A DNA stretch of 52,500 nucleotides from Prorocentrum cordatum (lineage: Eukaryota > Sar > Dinophyceae > Prorocentrales > Prorocentraceae): NCBI GenBank assembly GCA_963575745.1, contig CAUYUJ010017835.1:1-52500 (forward strand), given 5' to 3'. The notes beneath the pieces are model-generated. The model saw only the letters and a program-made list of their open reading frames with translations. It was not told where the DNA came from and searched no databases. Each line of letters begins with the position of its first letter. Positions within the stretch are counted from its first letter, which is position 1. The position numbers and the translations under genes were made by a program. Positions 1 to 14,100 of this stretch are shown piece after piece.

Positions 1-3000
1 CAAAAAGCTCCAGGGATCCTCCTTCTCTTTCCAAAGGTAACGGCTGCCCTCTTGCTCTTCCACTGCATGCCGCTATACTTACCTGGTCGGGGCAGCTCCC
101 CTGAGGACGTCTTTTGGATGGGCTTGTTGGGCTGCGCACGGCATCCAACATTGCGAGGAGGCTCCGCCCACAAAGTAAAGCTGCAGCCCCATCACCACCC
201 GGGCACTCAGAAGTACCAATTGCAAAAGCAAGCCCTCACGGCGGTCTGCTCGGGCTCTCGAAATCCCTTCATGGATCATCCTTGTGCGTGGCGTCTGGAG
301 CTCGACATCCAGGCGTGCGCACCATGGCCCAAAAGTCAAGATTGCTGGCGAGAGGCTCGGACTCTTCCTATCACGAGATACATCCTCATCCAGTATCGGA
401 TGTCCCTATCTATAGCTTATCATCACAGCCTCTGCATGGAGATCCTGCAATTGCCCTACAGATGTGCCAAGAGGACCCGCCGACCCACTAACCTGCAGCG
501 AGCCTCCATAATCACCGGATGACGCGTCAGAAGTCTACAAATTGCAGAACAAGCGAGAGCTCGGAGTCTTCCTAACACAGAGACCGCGACTCCTCATCAG
601 ATAATCGGACGGTCCCCACCAAGTCCCCTTTGCGCGTGCGTGGTCTGAGGAGCTCGGGGGGTCCCCCTCCTCCTATCCCCTACGACTGGCTTCGCGAGGG
701 ATGTGAGCGTCCAAGACGGCTCAAGATGGCGTCACGAGGGTCCCAGATAACCCAAGATGGCCTCCAGTATGGTTCAAGATAGCCTCCAACTTACCTCCAA
801 GAGCCCTCAAGACCGCCCCGGGACGGCTCCAAGTGTTCTCCGAGCTTCTGGAGGACCCCAGGAAACCAAAATCGCTCAAAACCATTATGGTGTCCAATGT
901 GCGTGACCTTCGGCTCCAAGATGGCCCAAGAGAGCCCCAAAGAGGAGCCTGGGACGGCCCCAGGAGCCCCAAGGGCGCCACAAGAGCGCGCCACAAGAGG
1001 AGGGTTTGAGGGCCGACGGGGGGGGGCACGAATAAGCGCTGCCCCTTTCTTAATGGAAGGTCTCCAAGATGGCCCGAAGAGGCCCCCCAAGGCCTTCAAG
1101 GTGGCCCCCAAGAGAGCCCCACCCAAACCTCCACCGCCCCTCCACCCCCCTATCTAAATCTGTGCAAAGTTGCCCAAAGAGCTCCAGGGATCCTCCTTCT
1201 CTTTCCAAAGGTAACGGCTGCCCTCTTGCTCTTCCACTGCATGCCGCTCTACTTACCTGGTCGGGGCAGCTCCCCTGAGGACGTCTTTTGGATGGGCTTG
1301 TTGGGCTGCGCACGGCATCAAACATTGCGAGGAGGCTCCGCCCACAAAGTAAAGCTGCAGCCCCATCACCACCCGGGCACTCAGAAGTACCAATTGCAAA
1401 AGCAAGCCCTCACGGCGGTCTGCTCGGGCTCTCGAAATCCCTTCATGGATCATCCTTGTGCGTGGCGTCTGGAGCTCGACATCCAGGCGTGCGCGCCATG
1501 GCCCAAAAGTCAAGATTGCTGGCGAGAGGCTCGGACTCTTCCTATCACGAGATACATCCTCATCCAGTATCGGATGTCCCTATCTATAGCTTATCATCAC
1601 AGCCTCTGCATGGAGATCCTGCAATTTGCCCTACAAGATGTGCCAAGAGGACCCGCCGACCCACTAACGCTGCAGCGAGCCTCCATAATCACTCGGGCGC
1701 TCAGAAGTACAAATTGCAGAAGCAAGCGAGAGGCTCGGAGTCTTCCTAATCACGAGACCGATCCTCATCAGATATCGGACGTCCCACCAGCCCCTTTGCG
1801 CGTGCGTGGTCTGAGGAGCTCGGGGGGTCCCCCTCCTCCTATCCCCTACGACTGGCTTCGCGAGGGATGTGAGCGTCCAAGACGGCTCAAGATGGCGTCA
1901 CGAGGGTCCCAGATAACCCAAGATGGCCTCCAGTATGATTCAAGATAGCCTCCAACTTACCTCCAAGAGCCCTCAAGACCGCCCCGGGACGGCTCCAAGT
2001 GTTCTCCGAGCTTCTGGAGGACCCCAGGAAACCAAAATCGCTCAAAACCATTATGGTGTCCAATGTGCGTGACCTTCGGCTCCAAGATGGCCCAAGAGAG
2101 CCCCAAAGAGGAGCCTGGGACGGCCCCAGGAGCCCCAAGGGCGCCACAAGAGCGCGCCACAAGAGGAGGGTTTGAGGGCCGACGGGGGGGGGGCACGAAT
2201 AAGCGCTGCCCCTTTCTTAATGGAAGGTCTCCAAGATGGCCCGAAGAGGCCCCCCAAGGCCTTCAAGGTGGCCCCCAAGAGAGCCCCACCCAAACCTCCA
2301 CCACCCCTCCACCCCCCTCTCCAGATCTGTACAAAGTTGCCCAAAAAGCTCCAGGGATCCTCCTTCTCTTTCCAAAGGTAACGGCTGCCCTCTTGCTCTT
2401 CCACTGCATGCCGCTATACTTACCTGGTCGGGGCAGCTCCCCTGAGGACGTCTTTTGGATGGGCTTGTTGGGCTGCGCACGGCATCAAACATTGCAAGGA
2501 GGCTCCGCCCACAAAGTAAAGCTGCAGCCCCATCACCACCCGGGCACTCAGAAGTACCAATTGCAAAAGCAAGCCCTCACGGCGGTCTGCTCGGGCTCTC
2601 GAAATCCCTTCATGGATCATCCTTGTGCGTGGCGTCTGGAGCTCGACATCCAGGCGTGCGCGCCATGGCCCAAAAATCAAGATTGCTGGCGAGAGGCTCG
2701 GACTCTTCCTATCACGAGATACATCCTCATCCAGTATCGGATGTCCCTATCTATAGCTTATCATCACAGCCTCTGCATGGAGATCCTGCACTTTTCCCTA
2801 CAAGATGTGCCAAGAGGACCCGCCGACCCACTAACGCTGCAGCGGACCCCCATCATCACTCGGGCGCTCAGAAGTACCAATTCCAAACGCAAGCGAGAGG
2901 CTCGGAGTCTTCCAAAATCACGAGACCGATCCTCATCAGATATCGGACGTCCCACCAGCCCATTAGCGCGTGCGTGGTCTGAGGAGCTCGGGGGGTCCCC

Positions 3001-6000
3001 TCCTCCTACCCCCTACCCCTGGCTTCGCGAGGGATGTGAGCGTCCAAGACGGCTCAAGAAGGCGTCACGAGGGTCCCAGATAACCCAAGATGGCCTCCAG
3101 TATGGTTCAAGATAGCCTCCAACTTACCTCCAAGAGCCCTCAAGACCGCCCTGGGACGGCTCCAAGTGTTCTCCGAGCTTCTGGAGGAGGACCCCAGGAA
3201 ACCAAAATCGCTCAAAACCATTATGGTGTCCAATGTGCGTGACCTTCGGCTCCAAGATGGCCCAAGAGAGCCCCAAAGAGGAGCCTGGGACGGCCCCAGG
3301 AGCCCCAAGGGCGCCACAAGAGCGCGCCACAAGAGGATGGTTTGAGGGCCGACGGGGGGGGGCACGAATAAGCGCTGCCCCTTTCTTAATGGAAGGTCTC
3401 CAAGATGGCCCGAAGAGGCCCCCCAAGGCCTTCAAGGTGGCCCCCAAGAGAGCCCCACCCAAACCTCCACCACCCCTCCACCCCCCTCTCCAGATCTGTA
3501 CAAAGTTGCCCAAAAAGCTCCAGGGATCCTCCTTATCTTTCCAAAGGTAACGGCTGCCCTCTTGCTCTTCCACTGCATGCCGCTATACTTACCTGGTCGG
3601 GGCAGCTCCCCTGAGGACGTCTTTTGGATGGGCTTGTTGGGCTGCGCACGGCATCAAACATTGCAAGGAAGCTCCGCCCACAAAGTAAAGCTGCAGCCCC
3701 ATCACCACCCGGGCACTCAGAAGTACCAATTGCAAAAGCAAGCCCTCACGGCGGTCTGCTCGGGCTCTCGAAATCCCGTCATGGATCATCCTTGTGCGTG
3801 GCGTCTGGAGCTCGACATCCAGGCGTGCGCGCCATGGCCCAAAAGTCAAGATTGCTGGCGAGAGGCTCGGACTCTTCCTATCACGAGATACATCCTCATC
3901 CAGTATCGGATGTCCCTATCTATAGCTTATCATCACAGCCTCTGCATGGAGATCCTGCATTTTTCCCTACAAGATGTGCCAAGAGGACCCGCCGACCCAC
4001 TAACGCTGCAGCGAACCCCCATCATCACTCGGGCACTCAGAAGTACCAATTCCAAACGCAAGCGAGAGGCTCGGAGTCTTCCAAAATCACGAGACCGATC
4101 CTCATCAGATCTCGGACGTCCCACCAGCCCCTTTGCGCGTGCGTGGTCTGAGGAGCTCGGGGGGTCCCCTCCTCCTACCCCCTACGACTGGCTTCGCGAG
4201 GGATGTGAGCGTCCAAGACGGCTCAAGAAGGCGTCACGAGGGTCCCAGATAACCCAAGATGGCCTCCAGTATGGTTCAAGATAGCCTCCAACTTACCTCC
4301 AAGAGCCCTCAAGACCGCCCTGGGACGGCTCCAAGTGTTCTCCGAGCTTCTGGAGGACCCCAGGAAACCAAAATCGCTCAAAACCATTATGGTGTCCAAT
4401 GTGCGTGACCTTCGGCTCCAAGATGGCCCAAGAGAGCCCCAAAGAGGAGCCTGGGACGGCCCCAGGAGCCCCAAGGGCGCCACAATAGCGCGCCACAAGA
4501 GGAGGGTTTGAGGGCCGACGGGGGGTGGGCACGAATAAGCGCTGCCCCTTTCTTAATGGAAGGTCTCCAAGATGGCCCGAAGAGGCCCCCCAAGGCCTTC
4601 AAGGTGGCCCCCGAGAGAGCCCCACCCAAACCTCCACCACCCCTCCACCCCCCTCTCCAGATCTGTACAAAGTTGCCCAAAAAGCTCCAGGGATCCTCCT
4701 TCTCTTTCCAAAGGTAACGGCTGCCCTCTTGCTCTTCCACTGCATGCCGCTATACTTACCTGGTCGGGGCAGCTCCCCTGAGGACGTCTTTTGGATGGGC
4801 TTGTTGGGCTGCGCACGGCATCAAACATTGCGAGGAGGCTCCGCCCACAAAGTAAAGCTGCAGCCCCATCACCACCCGGGCACTCAGAAGTACCAATTGC
4901 AAAAGCAAGCCCTCACGGCGGTCTGCTCGGGCTCTCGAAATCCCTTCATGGATCATCCTTGTGCGTGGCGTCTGGAGCTCGACATCCAGGCGTGCGCGCC
5001 ATGGCCCAAAAGTCAAGATTGCTGGCGAGAGGCTCGGACTCTTCCTATCACGAGATACATCCTCATCCAGTATCGGATGTCCCTATCTATAGCTTATCAT
5101 CACAGCCTCTGCATGGAGATCCTGCACTTTTCCCTACAAGATGTGCCAAGAGGACCCGCCGACCCACTAACGCTGCAGCGAACCCCCATCATCACTCGGG
5201 CGCTCAGAAGAAGCAATTGCAAAAGCAAGCGAGAGGCTCCGAGTCTTCCAAAATCACGAGACCGATCCTCATCAGATATCGGACGTCCCACCAGCCCCTT
5301 TGCGCGTGCGTGGTCTGAGGAGCTCGGGGGGTCCCCTCCTCCTACCCCCTACCCCTGGCTTCGCGAGGGATGTGAGCGTCCAAGACGGCTCAAGAAGGCG
5401 TCACGAGGGTCCCAGATAACCCAAGATGGCCTCCAGTATGGTTCAAGATAGCCTCCAACTTACCTCCAAGAGCCCTCAAGACCGCCCTGGGACGGCTCCA
5501 AGTGTTCTCCGAGCTTCTGGAGGACCCCAGGAAACCAAAATCGCTCAAAACCATTATGGTGTCCAATGTGCGTGACCTTCGGCTCCAAGATGGCCCAAGA
5601 GAGCCCCAAAGAGGAGCCTGGGACGGCCCCAGGAGCCCCAAGGGCGCCACAAGAGCGCGCCACAAGAGGAGGGTTTGAGGGCCGACGGGGGGGGGCACGA
5701 ATAAGCGCTGCCCCTTTCTTAATGGAAGGTCTCCAAGATGGCCCGAAGAGGCCCCCCAAGGCCTTCAAGGTGGCCCCCGAGAGAGCCCCACCCAAACCTC
5801 CACCACCCCTCCACCCCCCTCTCCAGATCTGTACAAAGTTGCCCAAAAAGCTCCAGGGATCCTCCTTCTCTTTCCAAAGGTAACGGCTGCCCTCTTGCTC
5901 TTCCACTGCATGCCGCTATACTTACCTGGTCGGGGCAGCTCCCCTGAGGACGTCTTTTGGATGGGCTTGTTGGGCTGCGCACGGCATCAAACATTGCGAG

Positions 6001-8149
6001 GAAGCTCCGCCCACAAAGTAAAGCTGCAGCCCCATCACCACCCGGGCACTCAGAAGTACCAATTGCAAAAGCAAGCCCTCACGGCGGTCTGCTCGGGCTC
6101 TCGAAATCCCTTCATGGATCATCCTTGTGCGTGGCGTCTGGAGCTCGACACCCATGCGTGCGCGCCATGGCCCAAAAGTCAAGATTGCTGGCGAGAGGCT
6201 CGGACTCTTCCTATCACGAGATACATCCTCATCCAGTATCGGATGTCCCTATCTATAGCTTATCATCACAGCCTCTGCATGGAGATCCTGCACTTTTCCC
6301 TACAAGATGTGCCAAGAGGACCCGCCGACCCACTAACGCTGCAGCGAACCCCCATCATCACTCGGGCGCTCAGAAGAAGCAATTGCAAAAGCAAGCGAGA
6401 GGCTCCGAGTCTTCCAAAATCACGAGACCGATCCTCATCAGATATCGGACGTCCCACCAGCCCATTAGCGCGTGCGTGGTCTGAGGAGCTCGGGGGGTCC
6501 CCTCCTCCTACCCCCTACCCCTGGCTTCGCGAGGGATGTGAGCGTCCAAGACGGCTCAAGAAGGCGTCACGAGGGTCCCAGATAACCCAAGATGGCCTCC
6601 AGTATGGTTCAAGATAGCCTCCAACTTACCTCCAAGAGCCCTCAAGACCGCCCTGGGACGGCTCCAAGTGTTCTCCGAGCTTCTGGAGGACCCCAGGAAA
6701 CCAAAATCGCTCAAAACCATTATGGTGTCCAATGTGCGTGACCTTCGGCTCCAAGATGGCCCAAGAGAGCCCCAAAGAGGAGCCTGGGACGGCCCCAGGA
6801 GCCCCAAGGGCGCCACAAGAGCGCGCCACAAGAGGAGGGTTTGAGGGCCGACGGGGGGGGGCACGAATAAGCGCTGCCCCTTTCTTAATGGAAGGTCTCC
6901 AAGATGGCCCGAAGAGGCCCCCCAAGGCCTTCAAGGTGGCCCCCAAGAGAGCCCCACCCAAACCTCCACCACCCCTCCACCCCCCTCTCCAGATCTGTAC
7001 AAAGTTGCCCAAAAGCTCCAGGGATCCTCCTTCTCTTTCCAAAGGTAACGGCTGCCCTCTTGCTCTTCCACTGCATGCCGCTATACTTACCTGGTCGGGG
7101 CAGCTCCCCTGAGGACGTCTTTTGGATGGGCTTGTTGGGCTGCGCACGGCATCAAACATTGCGAGGAGGCTCCGCCCACAAAGTAAAGCTGCAGCCCCAT
7201 CACCACCCGGGCACTCAGAAGTACCAATTGCAAAAGCAAGCCCTCACGGCGGTCTGCTCGGGCTCTCGAAATCCCTTCATGGATCATCCTTGTGCGTGGC
7301 GTCTGGAGCTCGACACCCATGCGTGCGCGCCATGGCCCAAAAGTCAAGATTGCTGGCGAGAGGCTCGGACTCTTCCTATCACGAGATACATCCTCATCCA
7401 GTATCGGATGTCCCTATCTATAGCTTATCATCACAGCCTCTGCATGGAGATCCTGCACTTTGCCCTACAAGATGTGCCAAGAGGTCCCGCCGACCCACTA
7501 ACGCTGCAGCGAACCCCCATCATCACTCGGGCACTCAGAAGCACAACTTGCAAAAGCAAGCGAGAGGCTCGGAGTCTTCCAAAATCACGAGACCGATCCT
7601 CATCAGATATCGGACGTCCCACCAGCCCCTTAGCGCCGGCGTGGTCTGAGGAGCTCGGGGGGTCCCCTCCTCCTACCCCCTACCCCTGGCTTCGCGAGGG
7701 ACGGGAGCGTCCAAGACGGCTCAAGATGGCGCCACGTGGGTCCCAGATAACCCAAGACGGCCTCCAGTATGGTTCAAGATAGCCTCCAACTTACCTCCAA
7801 GAGCCCTCAAGACCTCCCTGGGACGGCTCCAAGTGTTCTCCGAGCTTCTGGAGGACCCCAGGAAACCAAAATCGCTCAAAACCAAGATGGCCCAAGAGAG
7901 CCCCAAGAGGAGCCTAGGACTACCCCAGGAGCCCCAAGGGCGCCACAAGAGCGCGCCACAAGAGGCGGGTTTGAGGGCCGACGGGGGGGGGGCACGAATA
8001 AGCGCTGCCCCTTTCTTAATGGAAGGTCTCCAAGATGGGCCGAAGAGGCCCCCCTAGGCCTTCAAGGTGGCCCCCAAGAGAGCCCCACCCAAACCGCCAC
8101 CGCCCCTCCACCCCCTTCTCCAGATCTGTACATAGCTGCCGAAAGAGCT
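1..8149. repeat. Homogenised block of the satellite (units 1-7)
   Basis: These units differ by only a few substitutions and one- to three-base indels, for example the extra GGA near 3183-3190 and the ACCCATGC variant near 6150 and 7317. Their lengths stay within 1165-1174 bases except the last, which is 1132 because it lacks the segment around CCATTATGGTGTCCAATGTG. This near-identity suggests recent amplification or gene conversion. The variants shared by neighbouring units 6 and 7 suggest that spread happens locally. Confidence 0.85.
1879..2165. other. Helically phased AA/CAAG segment of the satellite unit (example: unit 2)
   Basis: In this third of the unit, short CAA/CAAG steps in GC-rich DNA recur at 10-12 bases or multiples of it. 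AA steps lie at 1920, 1942, 1954, 1965, 1975 and 1997, and again at 2084, 2094 and 2105. The average is near one helical turn. The same segment is present in the full-length units. Phased AA steps are known to favour bending; any role here is inference. Confidence 0.6.
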
Positions 8150-11100
8150 CCAAGGATCCTCCTTCTCTTTCCAAAGATAACGGCTGCCCTCTTGCTCTTC
8201 CACTGCATGCCGCTACACTTTCCTGATCAGGGCAGCTCCCCTGACGACTTCTCTTGGATGAGATTGTTGGGCTGCGCAAAGCATCAAACATTGCGAGGAG
8301 GCTCCGCCCACAAAGTAAAGCTGCAGCCCCATCACCATTCGGGCACTCAGAAGTACCAATTGCAAAAGCAAGCCCTCACGGCGGTCTGCTCGGGCTCTCG
8401 AAATCCCTTCATGGATCATCCTTGTGCGTGGCGTCTGGAGCTCGACATCCAGGCGTGCGCGCCATGGCCCAAAAGTCCTGACTGCCGGCGAGAGGCTCGG
8501 ACTCTTCCTATCACGAGATACATCCTCATCCAGAATCGCTGTCCCTATCTATAGCTTATCATCACAGCCTCTGCATGGAGATCCTGCACTTTGCCCTACA
8601 AGATGTGCCAAGAGGTCCCGCCGACCCACTAACGCTGCAGCGAACCCCCATCATCACTCGGGCACTCAGAAGTACCAATTGCAAAAGCGAGCGAGAGACT
8701 CGAAGCCTTCCTAATCACGAGACCGATCCTCATCAGATCTCGGACGTCCCACCAGCCCCTCAGCGCCGGCGTGGTCTGAGGAGCTCGGGGGGTCCCCTCC
8801 TCCTACCCCCTACCCCTGGCTTCGCGAGGGACGGGAGCGTCCAAGACGGCTCAAGATGGCGCCACGAGGGTCCCGGATAATCCAAGACAGCCTCCAGTGT
8901 GGTTCAAGATTGCCTCCAGCTTACCTCCAAGAGCCCTCAAGACCGCCCCGGGACGGCTCCGAGTGTTCTCCGAGCCTCTGGAGGACCCCAGGAAGCCAAA
9001 ATCGCTCAAAACCATTATGGTGTCCAATGTGTGTGACCTTCGGCTCCAAGATGGCCCAAGAGAGCCCCAAGAGGAGCCGAGGACGGCCCCAGGAGCTCCA
9101 AGGGCGCCACAAGAGCGCGCCACAAGAGGCGGGCTTAAGGGCCGACGGGGGGTGGCACGAATAAGCGCCGCCCCTTTCTTAATGGAAGGTCTCCAACATG
9201 GCCCGAAGAGGCCCCCCTAGGCCTTCAAGATGGCCTCCAAGAGAGCCCCACCCAAACCTCCATCAACCCTCCACCCCCCGTTCCAAATCTGTACAAAAAT
9301 GCCCAAAGAGCTCCAAAGATCCCCCTTCTCATTCCAAAGGTAACGGCTGCCCTCTTGCTGTTCCACTGCATGCCGCTACACTTTCCTGATCAGGGCAGCT
9401 CCCCTGACGACGTCTCTTGGATGAGATTGTTGGGAGGCGCAAAGCAGCAAACATTGCGAGGAGGCTCCGCCCACAAATTTAAGCTGCAGCCCCATCACCA
9501 CTCGGGCACTCAGAAGTACCAATTGCAAAAGCAAGCCCTCACGGCGGTCTGCTCGGGCTCTCGAAATCCCTTCATGGATCATCCTTGTGCGTGGCGTCTT
9601 GAGCTCGACGTCCAGGCGCGCGCGTCGTGGTCCAAAAATCCTGACTGCCGGCGAGAGGCTCGGACTCTTCCTATCACGAGATACATCCTCATCCAGTATC
9701 GGATGTCCCTATCTATAGCGTGTCATCACAGCCTCTGCATGGAGATCCTGCAATTTGCCCTACAAGATGTGCCAAGAGGTCCCCCCGACCCACTAACGCT
9801 GCAGCGAACCCCCATCATCACTCGGGCACTCAGAAGTACCAATTCCAAACGCAAGCGAGAGGCTAGGAGTCTTCCTAACCACGAGACCGATCCTCATCAG
9901 ATATCGGACGTCCCACCAGCCCATTAGCGCGTGCGTGGTCTGAGGAGCTCGGGGGGTCCCCCTCCTCCTACCCCCTACCCCCTAGCTTCGCGAGGGACGG
10001 GAGCGTTCAAGACGGCTCAAGATGGCGCCACGTGGGTCCCAAATAACCTCCAGTATGGTTCAAGATAGCCTCCAACTTACCTCCAAGAGCCCTCAAAACC
10101 GCCCCGGGACGGCTCCGAGTGTTCTCCGAGCCGCTGGAGGATCCCGGGAAGCCCAAATCGCTCAAAACCATTATGGTGTCCAATGTGTTTGACCTTCAGC
10201 TCCAAGATGGCCCAAGAGAGCCCCAAGAGGAGCCTAGGACGGCCCCAAGAGCCCCAACGCCACAAGAGCGTGCCACAAGAGGCGGGTTTGAGGGCCGACG
10301 GGGGGGGGGGCACGAATACGTGCTGCCCCGTTCTTAATGGAAGGCCTCCAATAATATGGCCCGAAGAGGACCCCCAATGCCTTCAAGGTGGCCTCTAAGA
10401 GAGCCCCACCCAAACCTCCACCCCCTATCTAGATCTGTACAAAATTGCCCAAAGAGCTCCAGGGATCCTTATTCTCTTTCCAAAAGTAACGGCTGCCCTC
10501 TTGCTCTTCCACTGCATGCCGCTACACTTTCCTGATCAGGGCAGCTCCCCTGACGACTTCTTTGGGATGGGCTGGTGGGGAGGCGCAAAGCAGCAAACAT
10601 TGCGAGGAGGCTCCGCCCACAAATTTAAGCTGCAGCCCCATCACCACTCGGGCACTCAGAAGTACCAATTGCAAAAGCAAGCCCTCACGGCGGTCTGCTC
10701 GGGCTCTCGAAATCCCTTCATGGATCATCCCTGTGCGTGGCGTCTTGAGCTCGACATCCAGGCGCGCGCGTCGTGGCCCAAAAATCCAGATTGCGGGCGA
10801 GAGGCTCGGACTCTTCCTATCACGAGATACATCCTCATCCAGGATCGGATGTCCCTATCTATAGCTTGTCATCACAGCCTCTGCGTGGAGATCCTGCAAT
10901 TTGCCCTACAAGATGTGCCAAGAGGTCCCGCCGACCCACTAACGCTGCAGCGAACCCCCATCATCACTCGGGCACTCAGAAGTACCAATTCCAAACGCAA
11001 GCGAGAGGTTCGGAGTCTTCCTAATCACGAGACCGATCCTCATCAGATATCGGACGTCCCACCAGCCCATTAGCGCGTGCGTGGTCTGAGGAGCTCGGGG

Positions 11101-14100
11101 GGTCCCCCTCCTCCTACCCCCTACCCCTGGCTTCGCGAGGGACGGGAGCGTTCAAGACGGCTCAAGATGGCGCCACGTGGGTCCCAGAAAACCTTCAGTA
11201 TGGTTCAAGATAACCTCCAACTTACCTCCAAGAGCCCTCAAAACCGCCCCGGGACGGCTCCGAGTGTTCTCCGAGCTTCTGGAGGACCCCGGGAAGCCCA
11301 AATCGCTCAAAACCATTATGGTGTCCAATGTGTTTGACCTTCAGCTCCAAGATGGCCCAAGAGAGCCCCAAGAGGAGCCTAGGACGGCCCCAGGAGCCCG
11401 AACGCCACAAGAGCGTGCCACAAGAGGCGGGTTTGAGGGCCGACGGGGGGGGGGGCACGAATAAGTGCTGCCCCATTCTTAATGGAAGGCCTCCAATATG
11501 GCCCGAAGAGGACCCCCAAGGCCTTCAAGGTGGCCTCTAAGAGAGCCCCACCCAAACCTCCACCATCCCTCCACCCCCCTATCCAGATCTGTACAAAGTT
11601 GCCCAAAGAACTCCAGGGATCCTCCTCCTTCTCTTTCCAAAGGTAACGGCTGCCCTCTTGCTCTTCCACTGCATGCCGCTACACTTTCCTGATCAGGGCA
11701 GCTCCCCTGACGACTTCTTTGGGATGGGCTGGTGGAGATACGCAAAGCAGCAAACATTGCGAGGAGGCTCCGCCCACAAATTGAAGCTGCAGCCCCATCA
11801 CCACTCGGGCACTCAGAAGTACCAATTGCAAAAGCAAGCCCTCACGGCGGTCTGCTCGGGCTCTCGAAATCCCTTCATGGATCATCCTTGTGCGTGGCGT
11901 CTTGAGCTCGACGTCCAGGCGCGCGCGTCGTGGTCCAAAAATCCTGACTGCCGGCGAGAGGCTCGGACTCTTCCTATCACGAGATACATCCTCATCCAGC
12001 ATCGGATGTCCCTATCTATAGCTTATCATCACAGCCTCTGCATGGAGATCCTGCACTTTGCCCTACAAGATGTGCCAAGAGGTCCCGCCGACCCACTAAC
12101 GCTGCAGCGAACCCCCATCATCACTCGGGCACTCATAAGTACCAATTCCAAAAGCAAGCGAGAGACTCGAAGCCTTCCTAATCACGAGACCGATCCTCAT
12201 CAGATCACGGACGTCCCACCAGCCCCTCAGCGCCGGCGCGCCCTGAGGAGCTCGGGGGGTCCCCCTCCCCCTACACCCTACCCCTGGCTTCGCGAGGGAC
12301 GGGAGCGTCCAAGACGGCTCAAGATGGCGCCACGAGGGTCCCAGATAATCCAAGACAGCCTCCAGTGTGGTTCAAGATAACCTCCAACTTACCTCCAAGA
12401 GCCCTCCAGACCGCCCCAGGACGGCTCCGAGTGTTCTCCGAGCCTCTGGAGGACCCCAGGAAGCCCAAATCGCTCAAAGCCATTATGGTGTCCAATGTGT
12501 GTGACCTTCGGCTCCACGATGGCCCAAGAGAGCCCCAAGAGGAGCCTAGGACGGCCCCAGGAGCTCCAAGGGCGCCACAAGAGCGCGCCACAAGAGGCGG
12601 GCTTGAGGGCCGACGGGGGGTGGCACGAATAAGCGCCGCCCCTTTCTTAATGGAAGGTCTCCAACATGGCCCGAAGAGGCCCCCCTAGGCCTTCAAGATG
12701 GCCTCCAAGAGAGCCCCACCCAAACCTCCATCAACCCTCCAACCTCCGTTTCCAAATCTGTACAAAAATGCCCAAAGAGCTCCAAAGATCCCCCTTCTCA
12801 TTCCAAAGGTAACGGCTGCCCTCTTGCTCTTCCACTGCATGCCGCTACACTTTCCTGATCAGGGCAGCTCCCCTGACGACGTCTCTTGGATGAGATTGTT
12901 GGGATGCGCAAAGCAGCAAACATTGCGAGGAGGCTCCGCCCACAAATTTAAGCTGCAGCCCCATCACCACTCGGGCACTCAGAAGTACCAATTGCAAAAG
13001 CAAGCCCTCACGGCGGTCTGCTCGGGCTCTCGAAATCCCTTCATGGATCATCCCTGTGCGTGGCGTCTTGAGCTCGACATCCAGGCGCGCGCGTCGTGGC
13101 CCAAAAATCCAGATTGCGGGCGAAAGGCTCGGACTCTTCCTATCACGAGATACATCCTCATCTAGGATCGGATGTCCCTATCTATAGCTTGTCATCACAG
13201 CCTCTGCATGGAGATCCTGCAATTTGCCCTACAAGATGTGCCAAGAGGTCCCGCCGACCCACTAACGCTGCAGCGAACCCCCATCATCACTCGGGCACTC
13301 AGAAGTACCAATTCCAAACGCAAGCGAGAGGCTCGGAGTCTTCTTAATCACGAGACCGATCCTCATCAGATATCGGACGTCCCACCAGGCCATTAGCGCG
13401 TGCGTGGTCTGAGGAGCTCGGGGGGTCCCCCTCCTCCTGCCCCCTACCCCTGGCTTCGCGAGGGACGGGAGCGTTCAAGACGGCTCAAGATGGCGCCACG
13501 TGGGTCCCAGAAAACCTCCAGTATGGTTCAAGATAGCCTCCAACTTACCTCCAAGAGCCCTCAAGACCGCCCCGGGACGGCTCCGAGTGTTCTCCGAGCT
13601 TCTGGAGGATCCCAGGAAGCCCAAATCGCTCAAAACCATTATGGTGTCCAATGTGTTTCACCTTCGGCTCCAAAATGGCCCAAGAGAGCCCCAAGAGGAG
13701 CCTAGGACGGCCCCAGGAGCCCCAACGCCACAAGAGCGTGCCACAAGAGGCGGGTTTGAGGGCCGACGGGGGGGGCACGAATAAGTGCTGCCCCTTTCTT
13801 AATGGAAGGCCTCCAATATGGCCCGAAGAGGCCCCCCTAGGCCTTCAAGGTGGCCTCTGAGAGAGCCCCACCCAAACCTCCACCACCCCTCCACCCCCCC
13901 TCCCCAGATCTGTACATAGCTGCCCAAAGAACTCCAAGGATCCTCCTTCTCTTTCCAAAGGTAACGGCTGCCCTCTTGCTCTTCCACTGCATGCCGCTAC
14001 ACGTTCCTGATCAGGGCAGCTCCCCTGACGACTTCTTTTGGATGGGCTGGTGGAGATACGCGAAGCAGCAAACATTGCGAGGAGGCTCCGCCCACAAATT

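Noticed and set aside
700-740. GGCTCAAGATGG in every satellite unit as a spliced-leader remnant
   Set aside because: Only the last eight bases of the DinoSL match; the preceding bases agree at chance level.
52-8550. Long open frames (240-350 codons) repeated in the satellite units, both strands
   Set aside because: They exist in several overlapping frames of the same DNA, change ends or gain stops between units, and show no family motif. Repetition of the DNA explains them.
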